A stretch of DNA of 64,000 nt, from assembly GCF_932294415.1 (NCBI RefSeq), contig NC_065545.1:19847357-19911356 (forward strand), read 5' to 3'. Positions 1 through 10,727 of the stretch are shown piece after piece. The DNA comes from Quercus robur. Taxonomy: Eukaryota; Streptophyta; Magnoliopsida; Fagales; Fagaceae. How positions within the stretch are numbered: position 1 is the stretch's first letter; every line of letters starts with the position of its first letter. The position numbers and the translations under genes were made by a program. Under the pieces are notes generated by a model, which worked only from the letters and a program-made list of their open reading frames with translations, was not told where the DNA came from and made no database searches.

Positions 1-478
1 GAGTACCAACAAAATGTTTGAGAATAGTATAGATCAAGGTATTAACACCATCAGGAATACCACGACCAATACTTTTATCAAAAATAGGCAAACCTTCATC
101 ATTCTTTTTAACAGCATGTTTAATAGACTCTCTGGATTCTTCAGTGATATATAAATCCCACCATCCGCGAAGAGTACCAGAAAAACCAGTAACAAGTAAA
201 TTAACAATTTCAGGTTGATCAAGGTCATGGTTATTTTGATAAGCAATACCAACCATAGACATATGACTCATTTTATTAATGATTTATTGTTCAGACAAAC
301 CATCAATATTCCATTCATAAAGCTTATCAGCAGAAACAGAAAACTGTGTTTGAAAAAATCTCTCTTCAAACTGCATATCAGGAGGAGTGGGTTTTGAATA
401 CCAATTTTTAGTAAAAGACATGGGTTTGGAGTTTCCAAAAAATCTTTTATACTATTCTCAAACATTTTGTTGGTACTC
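1..478. repeat. 31-bp inverted repeat arms (1-31 and 448-478)
   Basis: Bases 1-31 (starting GAGTACCAACAAAATG) are the exact reverse complement of 448-478 (ending CATTTTGTTGGTACTC). They bound the left part of the caulimovirid-like fossil, which lies in the opposite orientation to the rest. The left arm touches the window edge, so the repeat could be longer. Confidence 0.85.
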
Positions 479-1628
479 CATCCAATATTTCATCTCGTGT
501 TTCTAATTATTTGAATAATTTGAGTTGTCCTACTATGTCTGATTACAGATGGTATCAAGATGTTTTTACTTCCAGAGTGATGCTCTGGAAAGATTGTCAC
601 AAGCCTTATTGGAAAGAAAAGTTTATTGACGGTCTGCCTCTTATCTTTGCTCATAAGGTAAAACAAGAATTAATGGGTAAAAATGATTCTATTGATGATG
701 ATAATTTAACCTATGATGATATTTGAAAAACATGATAACTGAATGTTGAACCTAGGATAGTATGGATAGGTTATGGAGATCCAACTCCTCTATCAGCTCT
801 AGGACTAGTTGTCCTCCTGATATTGTAAACGAAGAAGATCACACTATTGATGATAATGAGTTGATCCCTGATTTTCGTAATTGGAATGTTCCTAAAGTTG
901 ATACTAAAACTGTTTATAAAACTAGTTTTGTTGAAAGTGCTTTTCATTCTATTTACAAAGCCAGAACTGTTGAACATATTTTCTCTATTTCAAAAGTTCA
1001 TGAAAAATGCTGCATGTTTACTAAAAGAAATATTAATGAATTCTTTGCTGCCAAAAAATTCAGTTATTTGCATATTGGTATGATTCAAGTTGCTATTAAA
1101 CCACTCACCCGAAAGGGTATTAATGCTTCTGTTCTCATGTGTTTAAGAGATGCTAGATTTAAGGTTTTTAAAGATAGCATTCTTGGTATGATTACTGCTT
1201 CTATGTATGATGGTCCTGTTTATTTTAACTGTTATCTTGATCTTACTCTTGCTTTGGATGATCCTAATATTGTTAAAGCCTTGACATTGAATATTGCTTC
1301 ATCTGGTTATCACATGGAAGAAGGTAGTAAGCCTTTTGCTTTGATTTATCGCATTTATTATAGATTATTGGGTACTGAAATGAACCCATGCGCTAAGATT
1401 CCTAGAGAACTTTCTGGTAAAACCATGTTAATTCAATGTTCAACCCCTGATGCTAAAACTCAAGTTCCAAAAATGATTCAATGGCAAGATGTTAAGCTTC
1501 CTAATGATTGGTTGTTGGAACAAGAATCCCCTCCTACTAAACCTGTTTTTGATGAACTAGATCTCACCCATATTCAACAATATCTTGATGATACTGTTAA
1601 AATAAGTTTTCAAAACAATCCACCTTTG

Positions 1629-1700
1629 AGGATCAACGAAGGAAGACATTCCTTTGCTAGATCAAGGATCAACGAAGGAAGACATTCCTTTGCTGGATCT
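1629..1700 (+). repeat. Two tandem 36-bp units inside the fossil
   Basis: The unit starting AGGATCAACGAAGGAAGACA occurs at 1629-1664 and again at 1665-1700 with a few differences near its end. The length is a multiple of three. It lies after the movement-protein-like region. Confidence 0.85.
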
Positions 1701-2445
1701 GAAAGTATTTCAAAAAGAGATCAAGAGATCAATGATTTTTTGAAAAAGAATTTGGAAAAACCCTCTGATTTAAAACTAAAAGGAGTTTCCAGTGGTAATT
1801 CACAAGTAAGCACTCCTTTCTATTCTACTAAAGCTGAATCTTCCTCTCCTCATGGCAATGTTGCTGTTGATGATGAATAAGACTTTGTATATGTTACTCC
1901 ATCAAACTTTGATTCTCCTCCTATTGAAAATCCTCCTGTTTACCAAAATCAACTAAGAGTTTTGACTATTTTAAATGATGATTTTGAGATTGATTGGGAT
2001 TCTTTGTACAATGAGTTTATGCTTTCAAAAACAGACCTAAAAGAAAATATTTCCAAAATAATTTTGCTCAGTCTGAAAAAGACCGTGTTAAGAGAAAATG
2101 GTTGGAAAAGATGAATCAATTGAAAAAACATATTTTATTTTTTGATTTTCTTGAAAACCATTATGTTTCAAAAGATGAGGTTTCAAAACAACATTTAAAT
2201 GTGATAAAAAAAAATCAAATTTTGTTAAAATCAATAAAACCATTATTAGGTCTAGTCATCCTCCTCATGAGCCAATTTTGATAACTACTAAGAATAATGA
2301 AGTGACAAAAGAGGAAGTGAAGGCCTCTCCTTTCAAAATTGCTGATGATCAAACTCCCATTGTTAGTCTTATTGAACAAAACAATTTTACTAATCAATCT
2401 TTGCATATTATTGGTCAACAACTTGACCGTATTGAAGAAAAAATT

Positions 2446-2450
2446 GTTGA

Positions 2451-2484
<34 letters not shown>

Positions 2485-2490
2485 GTATAA
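2446..2490. repeat. (AT)n microsatellite
   Basis: An AT dinucleotide run at about 2449-2485 ends the recognisable fossil. The following stretch to about 2860 is AT-rich intergenic DNA in which I see no gene. Confidence 0.8.
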
Positions 2491-2866
2491 TACTAGAGAA
2501 ATGTCTTTCATATTTCCTTGAAAATTCAGAAGAAAAAAAAAAAAGACTTTGACATACTACTAACGTAACTATATCTATAACTATTTAAGTCATCCATAAT
2601 ATCTATTTCTTATTGATAACCATAAAATTTACAACTAGTGAGGGAACATACAAAGTAATACAAAAATAAATGAAGAAAGAAAAAATGAAATGAAATCAAA
2701 CATCAATTAATAACCGTTATTTGGAAAATAAAAAGGTGGTTAAGAAGAGTAAGAAATAAAATAGGGATGGCTATACAAAGGACATTGAAAACTTTATAGT
2801 TCAATAAAATCAACCATTACATTAACTTAATTAAATCAATAATAAAAAATTATATATAATAAGAGA

Positions 2867-2975
2867 TCTGGAATTCAATCCCCGCCTACACCAAAAACCA
2901 ATTGGTATCTTAGTCTTATGATAAATAGCTATCATCAGGAGCAGACGCCATAAGTTGAAACTCCTTCTAAAATAA
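2867..2975 (+). mobile_element. tRNA-derived SINE fragment
   Basis: A Pol III B-box-like sequence (GAATTCAATCCCC at about 2871-2883) is followed by a body with GGAGCAGACGCCATAAG and a simple (AAT)n tail at 2974-2990. This matches a SINE type common in woody eudicots as I remember it. The 5' head is truncated. Confidence 0.6.
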
Positions 2976-3058
2976 TAATAATAATAATACAAAATCTAAA
3001 CTTAAAACTAATCAAACTCTAACTAGGAAAATTATATTTCCTAGCATAACTAAAAATG

Positions 3059-3241
3059 AGATGTTCCTATTACTATGCACCCTTAGTGCGGTGGTCACTC
3101 CACAAGTATAAGTATTTTGTGGGGTGTGGGGGGTAAGGACCAGGGTTCAAGTCTCAAAAATGGATTTTTACACACATATACACTTAGATTACTTTAGAGT
3201 AGAATTTCTATCTTGTAAAAAAAAAAAAAAAAAAGATGTTC
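3059..3241 (+). mobile_element. tRNA-derived SINE with poly(A) tail
   Basis: An A-box-like TAGTGCGGTGG (about 3084) and a B-box GGTTCAAGTCTC (about 3145) precede a short body ending TATCTTGT and a run of about 18 A (3217-3234). The 8-bp AGATGTTC occurs at 3059-3066 and again at 3234-3241, a plausible target-site duplication. This is a second SINE family, different from the one at 2.9 kb. Confidence 0.7.
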
Positions 3242-3555
3242 TTTAGTAATTTAGAAATTATATTAGAAATAAAGTTGGAAAATTTTATAATCTCATTTTT
3301 TGACATTTCATTTAAACCTTATATATATATATATATATATATATAAAATCATAATCTTCATACACCATGATATAAAAAAATTTAATGAACAGTTCTATCT
3401 CTTATTTAATGTCTATGTTATGCAAATCATCAACCAATAAACATATGATAATGGTAAAAAAAACGTTATAGAAAAGATTATGAAAAATATGATAAAACTA
3501 TTTATTAAAAAAAAATCTTTATAAAGTCTAGGACTAAAATAATATTTTATCTAAA
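3242..3555. other. AT-rich intergenic DNA with (TA)n at about 3319-3346
   Basis: No coding potential is seen. The stretch holds a TA microsatellite and AT-rich sequence leading into a Helitron-type end. Confidence 0.6.
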
Positions 3556-3590
3556 AAATTATCACGAGCAACGCACGGGTCTGCAACTAA
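3556..3590 (+). mobile_element. Isolated Helitron 3' end (degenerate)
   Basis: The sequence CACGAGCAACGCACGGGT, then TGCAACTAA|T, resembles the 3' ends at 7536-7568 and 8195-8227: a GC-rich short hairpin followed by CTRR (here CTAA) and a T. The matching 5' end is not identifiable, so only the terminus is called. Confidence 0.5.
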
Positions 3591-4925
3591 TAAAAATAAT
3601 ATTGCAATATATAAATGAAAAAAATATTGCAATCCTAACATTACTAAATGAATAGCTAATCAAACCAGTGTTCATTACAACTTAACATAGAATAGTAAAT
3701 GCATCTAACACATATCTTGTTTTAGCTCCAAATTAGTCCACTACACACTGTTTTCTAAAGAAAAAAAAAAACAGTCGAAAAAAGGGTACCGCCTGGTACA
3801 ACGATTGTACGTTTGTTGGGTGGAGTATGGATTTAAACCATTTAGTTATACTAGTTAGCGTAACACGTGCAATACATATGCTTGCATGAAATAAGAGTAG
3901 TGATTAAAGTCAATTCTAAATTTTATTTATATCATAAAACAAATAAATAAATCGTTTGAATTTTAAAGTACATAAAGATTTACATGAATCAAAAGAGACA
4001 CTAATTTTAAGAATTTTGATAATTATATCATAAAAAGTTAATCTCATTTGTATAAGAATTTTGATCACACACAAAGTTAGGATAGCTATTTAACATATAA
4101 ATATCTACTTTATTATAATAGTTTTTTAGTATCTATTTGCTAAAGGCAATATATCCACTAAATAAAAACCTCTAAGAATGATAATGAATATCATCAGCTT
4201 CCAACAATAAGCAACTGAGTTTTGCTAAGAAAAGAAAAAAAAAATAACAAAAGGCATGTGTCATTGAATTTTCCATTAGATAAATTAAAAGTTTTGAAAA
4301 TTTAAACCTAGAAAATCAATGTTTTTTAGATAACAATAAAACACCTTATATCATCATTCTAACTTTCTAAACATTACTGCCGTCTAAAACTCAAAATACG
4401 TGAAGAAAATTTTTGGGCTATTTAAAATTTAGTAGGAGTATTTTAGACATTATACAAAAAAATATTTTAAAAATCATAAGTTTTCATTAGAGTTTAACTA
4501 AAAGAATCACAATATGATATATTTGCTCTTTTCCAAAATATTAAGGGAAAAATTACTTGATTTTAAAGTTAAAGGATGAATTGTAAACTGCCCCAAATAT
4601 AAAGGATGAAAAGTGTTTTTATCCTAAGTTTTTGTTTTTGTTTTTGTTTTTTTTTTTTTTTGGGTGTAAAACTATGTATTTTTACTTAAAATTGTGCGCA
4701 AAAGAAAAAAAGTACAAAAAGTCAACTTAAGAAAATTGTATGTGAAACTATAAATTTTGGCTCAATAATGTTGATTAAACAAATAAAATATTTCTAGAAA
4801 CACAAGAAAATAGCATAACATTTTCATAATACATTTACAATTTTGTTATATTTTATTTTGTCTTGTAAGGAATTGATAGCTCAGCAGTTTTGAAAATATT
4901 GTGACGACAACAAGATGTCTTAACA
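3591..4925. other. Intergenic AT-rich DNA, no gene seen
   Basis: Mostly A/T-rich unique sequence with homopolymer runs. A SINE-like stretch around 3785-3845 and a possible minus-strand Helitron end around 3850-3880 are too weak to call separately. Confidence 0.6.
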
Positions 4926-5125
4926 TTTTCACAAAAGAAATGTTATGTCTACGACATTTTCATAAAAAAATTATTAGTAGGTTGTTACAAATTGTTATTG
5001 GTGGGTAAAAAAGTAATTTCATTAGCAAGTTTAATTAAATTAGAACCAATAACAATTTATTACCTATAGTTTCTTATGAAAATATTGTGAAAAATGTTGT
5101 GGATGTAGCACTTTTTTACACAATA
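4926..5125. mobile_element. Palindromic MITE, family also at 11.5 and 60.75 kb
   Basis: The left end (AAATGTTATGTCTACGAC near 4940) and right end (reverse complement of TTGTGAAAAATGTTGTGGAT near 5085-5105) form imperfect inverted repeats around an internal GTTATTGG ... CCAATAAC palindrome. The copy at 11503-11672 has the same organisation. The superfamily is uncertain. Confidence 0.6.
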
Positions 5126-5385
5126 ACTTTATTTTTAATTGTGGTTGGTTCCAATATGATATTTTATTATTTTATTTGACCTATGTGAAACTAGCACCTT
5201 AACAATTATGAAAATATTGTACCAATTTATTGTGTTAATATTTTATTATTTTGTGAAACATTGCGAATTGAACAAACAAAAAATAATGTAACAAAACTAT
5301 TGTAGCTTTACTCATAAAAAAAAAAAAAAAAAAACTACCAGTGAAACAGTGCACAAATACTATAACTTTAAGGCTATATAGATAA

Positions 5386-6037
5386 TCTATATCTATATAA
5401 TAATAACTAATAGCCGAAACGTTTGACTTTTTATTGACCACTTCTCATTGCGCCACATGGCTTGATAATTTAATGACACGATTACATTTAAAAAAAATCA
5501 AAAATTGTATCCATTCAATTGACTAATTAAATAAACCGTTTCAGTGAAATTTTAAATACGTTTGTGTTCAATTTGCCTATATAAATTAGAGACACACTGT
5601 TCTGTCTGAAGATTATTTCCCATCGACAACTCCAAAACAATTTCTACAAACGTAGATGATGAAAATTCTTAGCCCCCAAGCCCCGTCAACCAGCCTATTG
5701 CCACCGCCAACCAGTGAAACGGCTACAGGTAAAACTGACTTCTTTTGTTTTCCCCTTTCAGTTGTAGTTCTTGGGATTCTCTTTTTTAATCTTCTTTGTT
5801 TGCGTGGTTTTGGTGGCTAAATTTCCTTTTTCTTCACCTTACCGCTGTTGTATTGCATTGTTAAAAAAAAAAAAAACAATAGTATAACTTCTGTCATGTT
5901 TTTATTATATTGTTTTACCATTGAATGTTTTAATTTAGGCAATTTCCAAATTACACCATGCTTGTAGCAGTGACTTGAACGGTGCCTGCTACAAGTCTAT
6001 GCTTATGGCCCCTTAGTCCCACCAAAACCTCTTCATC

Positions 6038-6069
<32 letters not shown>

Positions 6070-7568
6070 CTATCTTTATTCTGTGATTTTGGATAAAACT
6101 TTTGGTTCATTGTTATTGACATCTTTGTGTTTGTCCTCTATGTGTTTGTTTAAATTCTCCAGTGTAATTTGATTTAGATTAACTTTTTTCTCTTCCCTCT
6201 GAATCTTGGGTTTTGCTTTTTTAGATTTAGGACTCAATTTATGAATAAAATTTTGTTATTGAAATTTATTCTTCTCTACTTATGCAACACAATAAATTCT
6301 CTCTAACCTCCACTACCAATTGAGTTTGGTCCTGTGCTATATTATTACTTTAGTTTATGTTTTCATTGCTACATTTGAATTTGGAACGTGATATAATCAA
6401 GGAGAATAAAGTTGTAATGGGGTTGAAATAAGTTGTATATATTTTTAATCTGTACATGCATGGTATTTGGGGGTTGAGTTGCATTGCCTTATTGTGTGTT
6501 TGCTCTTCTTGCATATATGGCAGTTGGGAAAGAACTTTTTTTTTTTTTTTTTTTGAGAAGTTGCGAAAGAACTTGGTTCAAACAAAACATTTTTCATATT
6601 CTAAAAGTGACATAACTTCTGTTTTCATGGATTTTTAAAAGGTAAAATTTAGTTATATTTGCATTTATGGATTGAACACGAACAGACAAAATCAAAACCA
6701 TGAAAGAACTAAAAAATGCTAATAATTATAAAATCTCAGATTTTTATCCTTAATAATGAAACGGTGTGATTTATTGTGGTTGCTATTGTTCATCTTGCAG
6801 TTGGTTCTAGGCAGCCCAACATGCAAGGACATGGTCTTCTACTCCTCTTTATTACACATCTAGACGACATCGTTTACTCTCTCGACAGCATCTTGGTTTT
6901 TTATTTAGTATGTATGTAAAGTTGACTTATATGTATCCTTCTCAATTGCATTACACACGTTATGTACAATTTTGAAGCAAGTCACATAGTTTATTATTAT
7001 TATTATTATTATTGAAAAATTTGATGCAAACTTTGACAGGTGTAAAATGTCATTTTGGTCAATTTTGTAAAAAGTTAATTGGCCATTGAAATAGAAGTGT
7101 GTAAATATTAACTGTAAACACATCCAATTAAGAAGAACTTCAGTCCTCTAATACAACCTTAACTAAAAGATAAATGCTATAAATTTGTAAAGTTCTTATA
7201 AGATGTGATAAAAGTTATGCTATTTAACAAAATTAATGCATTTCTGACCCTTTAAGAACAACTTTTCATAGTTAGATTTTACACATACTCTTTTGTGATC
7301 CTAACACATTATGCCATTAAGAAAAAAAAAAGTTTAAAATGTTATAAAACTATATATTTACTATTCAAAATGATGTTATACCCTTTTTTTATAGTTTCAA
7401 TAAAATGTTAATCTATTGCGTCCGTTACACGATGATTGCTTTTTTATCATTAGACCTAAACTCTTATTTTAAAAGAATAAAAGAAAGATTAAATTTAATA
7501 GAACAAAAAAAACGGATTAAATTTATTTTCCAATAGTTTTCTCGTGCATCGCACGGGTTAGCGACTAG
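5386..7568 (+). mobile_element. Non-autonomous Helitron
   Basis: The 5' end TCTATATCTATATAATAA follows an A (5385) and leads into AATAGCCGAAACGTTTGAC. The 3' end has CGTGCATCGCACGGGTTAGC, then GACTAG (CTAG = CTRR, 7565-7568), followed by T. Insertion between A and T with TC...CTRR ends and a 3' GC-rich hairpin is the Helitron signature. No Rep/helicase ORF is present. Inside, a short ATG-containing exon-like piece (about 5656-5730, followed by GTAAAACT) and poly(T) tracts suggest captured sequence, unproven. The 5' boundary could be 5392 instead. Confidence 0.75.
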
Positions 7569-8194
7569 TATAATATAAAACAAAAACAAACCGGTGTACG
7601 AGGAAAAAAAATCCATTTCACCAAATTGGTCAAATGACTTGAATAAGTATTAAAGGGTTTTTTAGTAGAATTAGAATGAGTCTAAAAACTTAACTAAACC
7701 AAAACGTTATTCCTAATACTGTTTCAAAGCTTACCGACTATTTTTATATAGTTAATAGGCTTATAGTACGTAGACGCAGTCAGCCCAGCCATGCAGTCAA
7801 CAAACCTTGCTAAATGAAAAGCATATCTCCTGAGCCACTTGCCTTTTACAAAGTCACATATTCGAATAGTATCATGTTCATTAAGTTCTTTTTGGAATAT
7901 CCGAATATGTAATCAAATAGTATATCGTTTGGTTTTAGCAAAAAAAAAAAAAAAAAAAATAGTATATCGTTTATTTACATGCGTTTAAAAGTATGACCTT
8001 CGTAGAGCTTTCAAATTAAGGAGATCTACATCCTCGTTTTTTATTTTTTATTTTATTTTTTTTTATTTTTTTTTATTTTTCTGGTAGTTTAGAAAATCTC
8101 TTTTAGAAAGAATATAGGGATCTTTTATAATCTTTCACACCGTAGGAGAAAAAATTGCATGCATCACGCGCAGCTATATATATATATATAAATA
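7569..8194. other. Intergenic AT-rich DNA between two Helitrons
   Basis: Contains a minute poly(A) retroposon (7916-7972), A/T-rich runs near 8040-8080 and a TA microsatellite at about 8175-8190. No gene seen. Confidence 0.6.
7916..7972 (+). mobile_element. Minimal poly(A) retroposon with 15-bp target-site duplication
   Basis: AATAGTATATCGTTT occurs at 7916-7930 and again at 7958-7972. Between the copies lie only about nine bases (GGTTTTAGC) and about 19 A. This is the footprint of a severely 5'-truncated LINE-mobilised insertion. Confidence 0.7.
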
Positions 8195-8364
8195 CTAGTC
8201 GCTAACCCGTGCGATGCACGGGAAAACTATTAGAAAATAATAAAGCATGCATATATTAAAAGATAATTTAAGTTCATGTGTGCTTGCAAGGGATACATAC
8301 CTAAATAGTTCTTGCGGTAGAAATAAAAGCCTTATCAAATTAAAAAAAAAAAAAAAAAAAAAAC

Positions 8365-8602
8365 ATAAAACTGATGTCACGGGAAATTCAGCCACATAGC
8401 AGTAATATATAAATCTCTTAAAACCTAAACCTAAACCTAAACCTAAACGTAAGGACTAAATATTTATGCGTCTTCTCTTGCTTTCCTGATGTATTTGGTT
8501 AAAAACATAAAACTGATGTCACGGGAAATTCAGCCACATAGTAGTAATATATAAATCTCTTAAAACCTAAACCAAAACCAAAACCTAAACATAAGGACTA
8601 AA
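8365..8602. repeat. Two copies of an about 100-bp unit with telomere-like hexamers
   Basis: The unit beginning CATAAAACTGATGTCACGGG occurs at about 8365-8462 and 8503-8602. Each contains a run of CCTAAA hexamers; the first (about 8420-8447) has four in a row. These are CCTAAA rather than the plant telomere CCCTAAA. They lie within the minus-strand Helitron. Confidence 0.85.
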
Positions 8603-8616
8603 TATATAAACAAACT

Positions 8617-9147
8617 AACCTTACAAAAGTTGAACTTTATAAGCTAAAATTTATACCGTGAGTTGTAGATCTTGAATGCTATACCGTGCGTTTAGGGCTT
8701 CCTACATCTGGAGAGAGAGAGAGTTTGCAGAAACCAAAGAAAATCTCTCTATAGCTTAAGAAACACAATATACTAAAATTAAAGAGATAAAATTTTCAGA
8801 GGACAAAATATTATAGATAATTTAAAAGAATTTTGGTTTAATTCTTGAACACCGCAACTCATAATATATAAACAAAACTAACCTTACAAAAGCTGAACTT
8901 TATAAGCTAAAATCTATACCGTGCGTTGTAGATCTTGAATGCTTTAGGGCTTCCTACGTCTGGAGAGAGAGAGTTTGCAGAAACCGTGGCTTTATATTTC
9001 TTAATTTGAGAGAAGGGTAAGGTTGCTAGGGTTTTGTAGATCTTGAATGCTTTAGGGCTTCCTACGTCTGGAGAAAGAGAGAGTTTGCAGAAACCGTGGT
9101 TTTATATTTCTTAACTTGAGAGAGGGGTAAGGTTGTTAGGGTTTTGA
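8617..9147. repeat. Diverged tandem repeats (about 110 bp) within the Helitron
   Basis: Segments sharing GTAGATCTTGAATGCT, GGGCTTCCTAC and GAGAGAGTTTGCAGAAACC start near 8664, 8926 and 9036. The last two copies also share the following TTTATATTTCTTAA...GGTAAGGTTG part. They indicate local amplification inside the element. Confidence 0.75.
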
Positions 9148-9263
9148 GGAATTATAATTTTTATTTATTTTTTATTTTTTAAATATTGTGGTTTTTTAAA
9201 TATTGTGCTGACGTGGAAAATTGTGGTGTCAGCAAAGGCTTCGGTTTTATATATATATATAGA

Positions 9264-9917
9264 TGACTAAGCATGAGTTTGTATAAACTATTGCAAACAA
9301 TATTTTTTGTTTAAATAAGTGTTTGTAAAAAAGCTATTAAGAGTTTTGCGAAATAGAGTTTTGAGTTTTAAAAATGTAATTTTAGACTCCTAAAACGTCT
9401 AATCAAACACACCTCATACATAGGTAGGAGACTTTTTGGTTTTTGGCAAATTTGATTCAAATGAATTAAAATTATCCTAATATCAATTTTTTTTTAAACA
9501 CTGTATTGAGTGCAATTAATAATGTTACCAGTTTTCTTCTTCTTCTTCTTCTTATTCTTCTTCTAATAATAATAATAATAATAATGTTACCAGCTGTGCA
9601 AGTAAATTGTTTGGTTTTTAATATTTTACATACTAAAATATTCTCACACAAATTCTTAAACTCTCTAAAGTACCCCTATCTTTTAGTTGAATAATTTTAA
9701 AATTAAAAATACAAACTGGTTAAAGGAGTAATTTACTATTTTTAAAAGAGTTTCTAACTTTTAGGTTTTCAAATTGTTATCAAAATCCTAAAAATTAGGA
9801 CATTATCTCTATCTTACTTTTAAACATTATTTTACTAAACCTAAAATAAAAAATGAAAAAGAGCCTTATTGCACGCGCAAAACGCATGTGATGAGTTTAC
9901 TCTATGTCTATCTTCTA
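9264..9917. other. Intergenic DNA with microsatellites and a degenerate Helitron end
   Basis: Holds (CTT)n at about 9536-9562, (TAA)n at about 9565-9583, and near 9858-9897 a stretch (GAGCCTTATTGCACGCGC...) that resembles the 3' terminus of the next Helitron but lacks a clean CTRR. No gene seen. Confidence 0.5.
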
Positions 9918-10012
9918 TCTATTTTATACTATATATAAGAGGATTCCCTTCTTTCTACTGAACTTTTATGTGGTTCAAAAATACTCTTATTAATGAAGGG
10001 TAACTTCATTTA

Positions 10013-10531
10013 GGATATGTTTGGTAAACTGTAATAAGTACTGTAATGTAATAGTTATTCCTATGATTTAACTATTCTATAGTTTAGTTATGTTTTTATT
10101 ACAAGAAATAGTCATTCTTTGTGAATAGCTATTCTTTAAAATGATGAATAACTATTCATTTCCAAAATGGATGTAATAACTATTCCTTAGTAGATGTATT
10201 AATTTTTGCAATTAATATATTTCCAAATAAACAAACTTTACATATGCACATAACAATTATGAAAAAAAAAATCATAAAAAATAATTAATCTCTCTTTCAA
10301 ATTTAAAAAATATTATTTTTTAGGAAATATAATTATATGAGTAAAATATTTCCTAAAATATATCTTTAAGTTTGATTTAAATGCTTTCATTTCATTGTTT
10401 TCATGGTTCTATTATTGTGTTGTTACCAAACAAATGAACAGTAGTAAGTATTACATTACAACGTCTTGTATTCATTGTAAGACTTATTCTTATTCCTATG
10501 TAATTACCATTATAGCATACCAAACATGCCC
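10013..10531. mobile_element. PIF/Harbinger-like MITE with TTA duplication
   Basis: The left terminus GGATATGTTTGGTAAACTG and the right terminus (reverse complement GGGCATGTTTGGTATGC) are inverted repeats. They are flanked by TTA at 10010-10012 and 10532-10534. A 3-bp TTA duplication and GG...TGTTTGG ends fit Tourist-type PIF/Harbinger MITEs. Confidence 0.7.
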
Positions 10532-10535
10532 TTAG

Positions 10536-10727
10536 TGAGTATTTGGATTGCGCTGAAATAGAGAACACGTTTTGCTGAAAAAATGTGGGTCCCATAGCAC
10601 TGTTCATGGACCCACAAAAGTCATTCAAACACAATTTTCAATATAAATTTGGGTCTCATAGCATTATTCACATATTTAAAAATTATTTTACTACAGTGTT
10701 TTCAGCAATAAGGAGTATTCAAACAAA
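10536..10727. mobile_element. hAT-like MITE inserted beside the Harbinger MITE
   Basis: The ends GTATTTGGATTGCGCTGAAA and (reverse complement) GTTTGAATACTCCTTATTGC are imperfect inverted repeats. CCCTTAG flanks it at 10529-10535 and 10728-10734. The left copy overlaps the end of the Harbinger MITE, so this insertion came second. The body, with GTGGGTCCCATAGCACTG, is typical of a common tree hAT MITE group. Confidence 0.6.

Larger units (their letters stand above)
1..2450. mobile_element. Fossil caulimovirid-like sequence (endogenous pararetrovirus kin), rearranged
   Basis: Seen: a coat-protein-like stretch (for example the residues KEKFIDGLPLIFA near 620-655) followed by a long stretch at about 762-1880 that resembles the viral movement protein family (motifs GPVYFNCYLDL and MEEGSKPFALIYRIYY). 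Downstream is a coiled-coil-like linker (QQLDRIEEK near 2415-2440). The far-left part, 1-480, carries similar material on the opposite strand, so the locus is rearranged. No protease, reverse transcriptase or terminal repeats are visible, so it is a partial copy, broken in several places. Known: movement and coat domains of this kind occur together in Caulimoviridae integrated in plant genomes. Family assignment is from motif memory. A plant retroelement carrying a movement domain is the alternative. It looks old. Confidence 0.6.
8195..9263 (-). mobile_element. Non-autonomous Helitron carrying internal tandem repeats
   Basis: On the minus strand the 5' end is TCTATATATATATATAAAAC (from 9263, preceded by A) followed by CGAAGCCTTTGCTGAC. 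The 3' end is CGTGCATCGCACGGGTTAGC, then GACTAG ending at 8195 and followed by T. The 3' end is nearly identical to that of the + strand Helitron at 5386-7568, so they belong to one family. About 1.07 kb, with no Rep/helicase ORF. The interior is made largely of duplicated segments. Confidence 0.8.

Noticed and set aside
3078-3160. Functional tRNA gene
   Set aside because: A- and B-box-like motifs are present, but no cloverleaf can be formed and a body plus poly(A) tail follows, as in a SINE.
3845-3885. Minus-strand Helitron 3' end (ACTAGTTAGCGTAACACGTGC)
   Set aside because: It resembles the family terminus but the hairpin is decayed and no matching 5' end was found.
8420-8450. True telomeric repeat or chromosome-end remnant
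   Set aside because: The hexamer is CCTAAA, not the plant CCCTAAA heptamer. It is short and duplicated together with flanking Helitron sequence.
5235-9694. Small open frames rich in Phe/Ile/Lys/Leu throughout the AT-rich region
   Set aside because: They arise from homopolymer and microsatellite runs, have no domain or codon bias, and overlap transposon ends.
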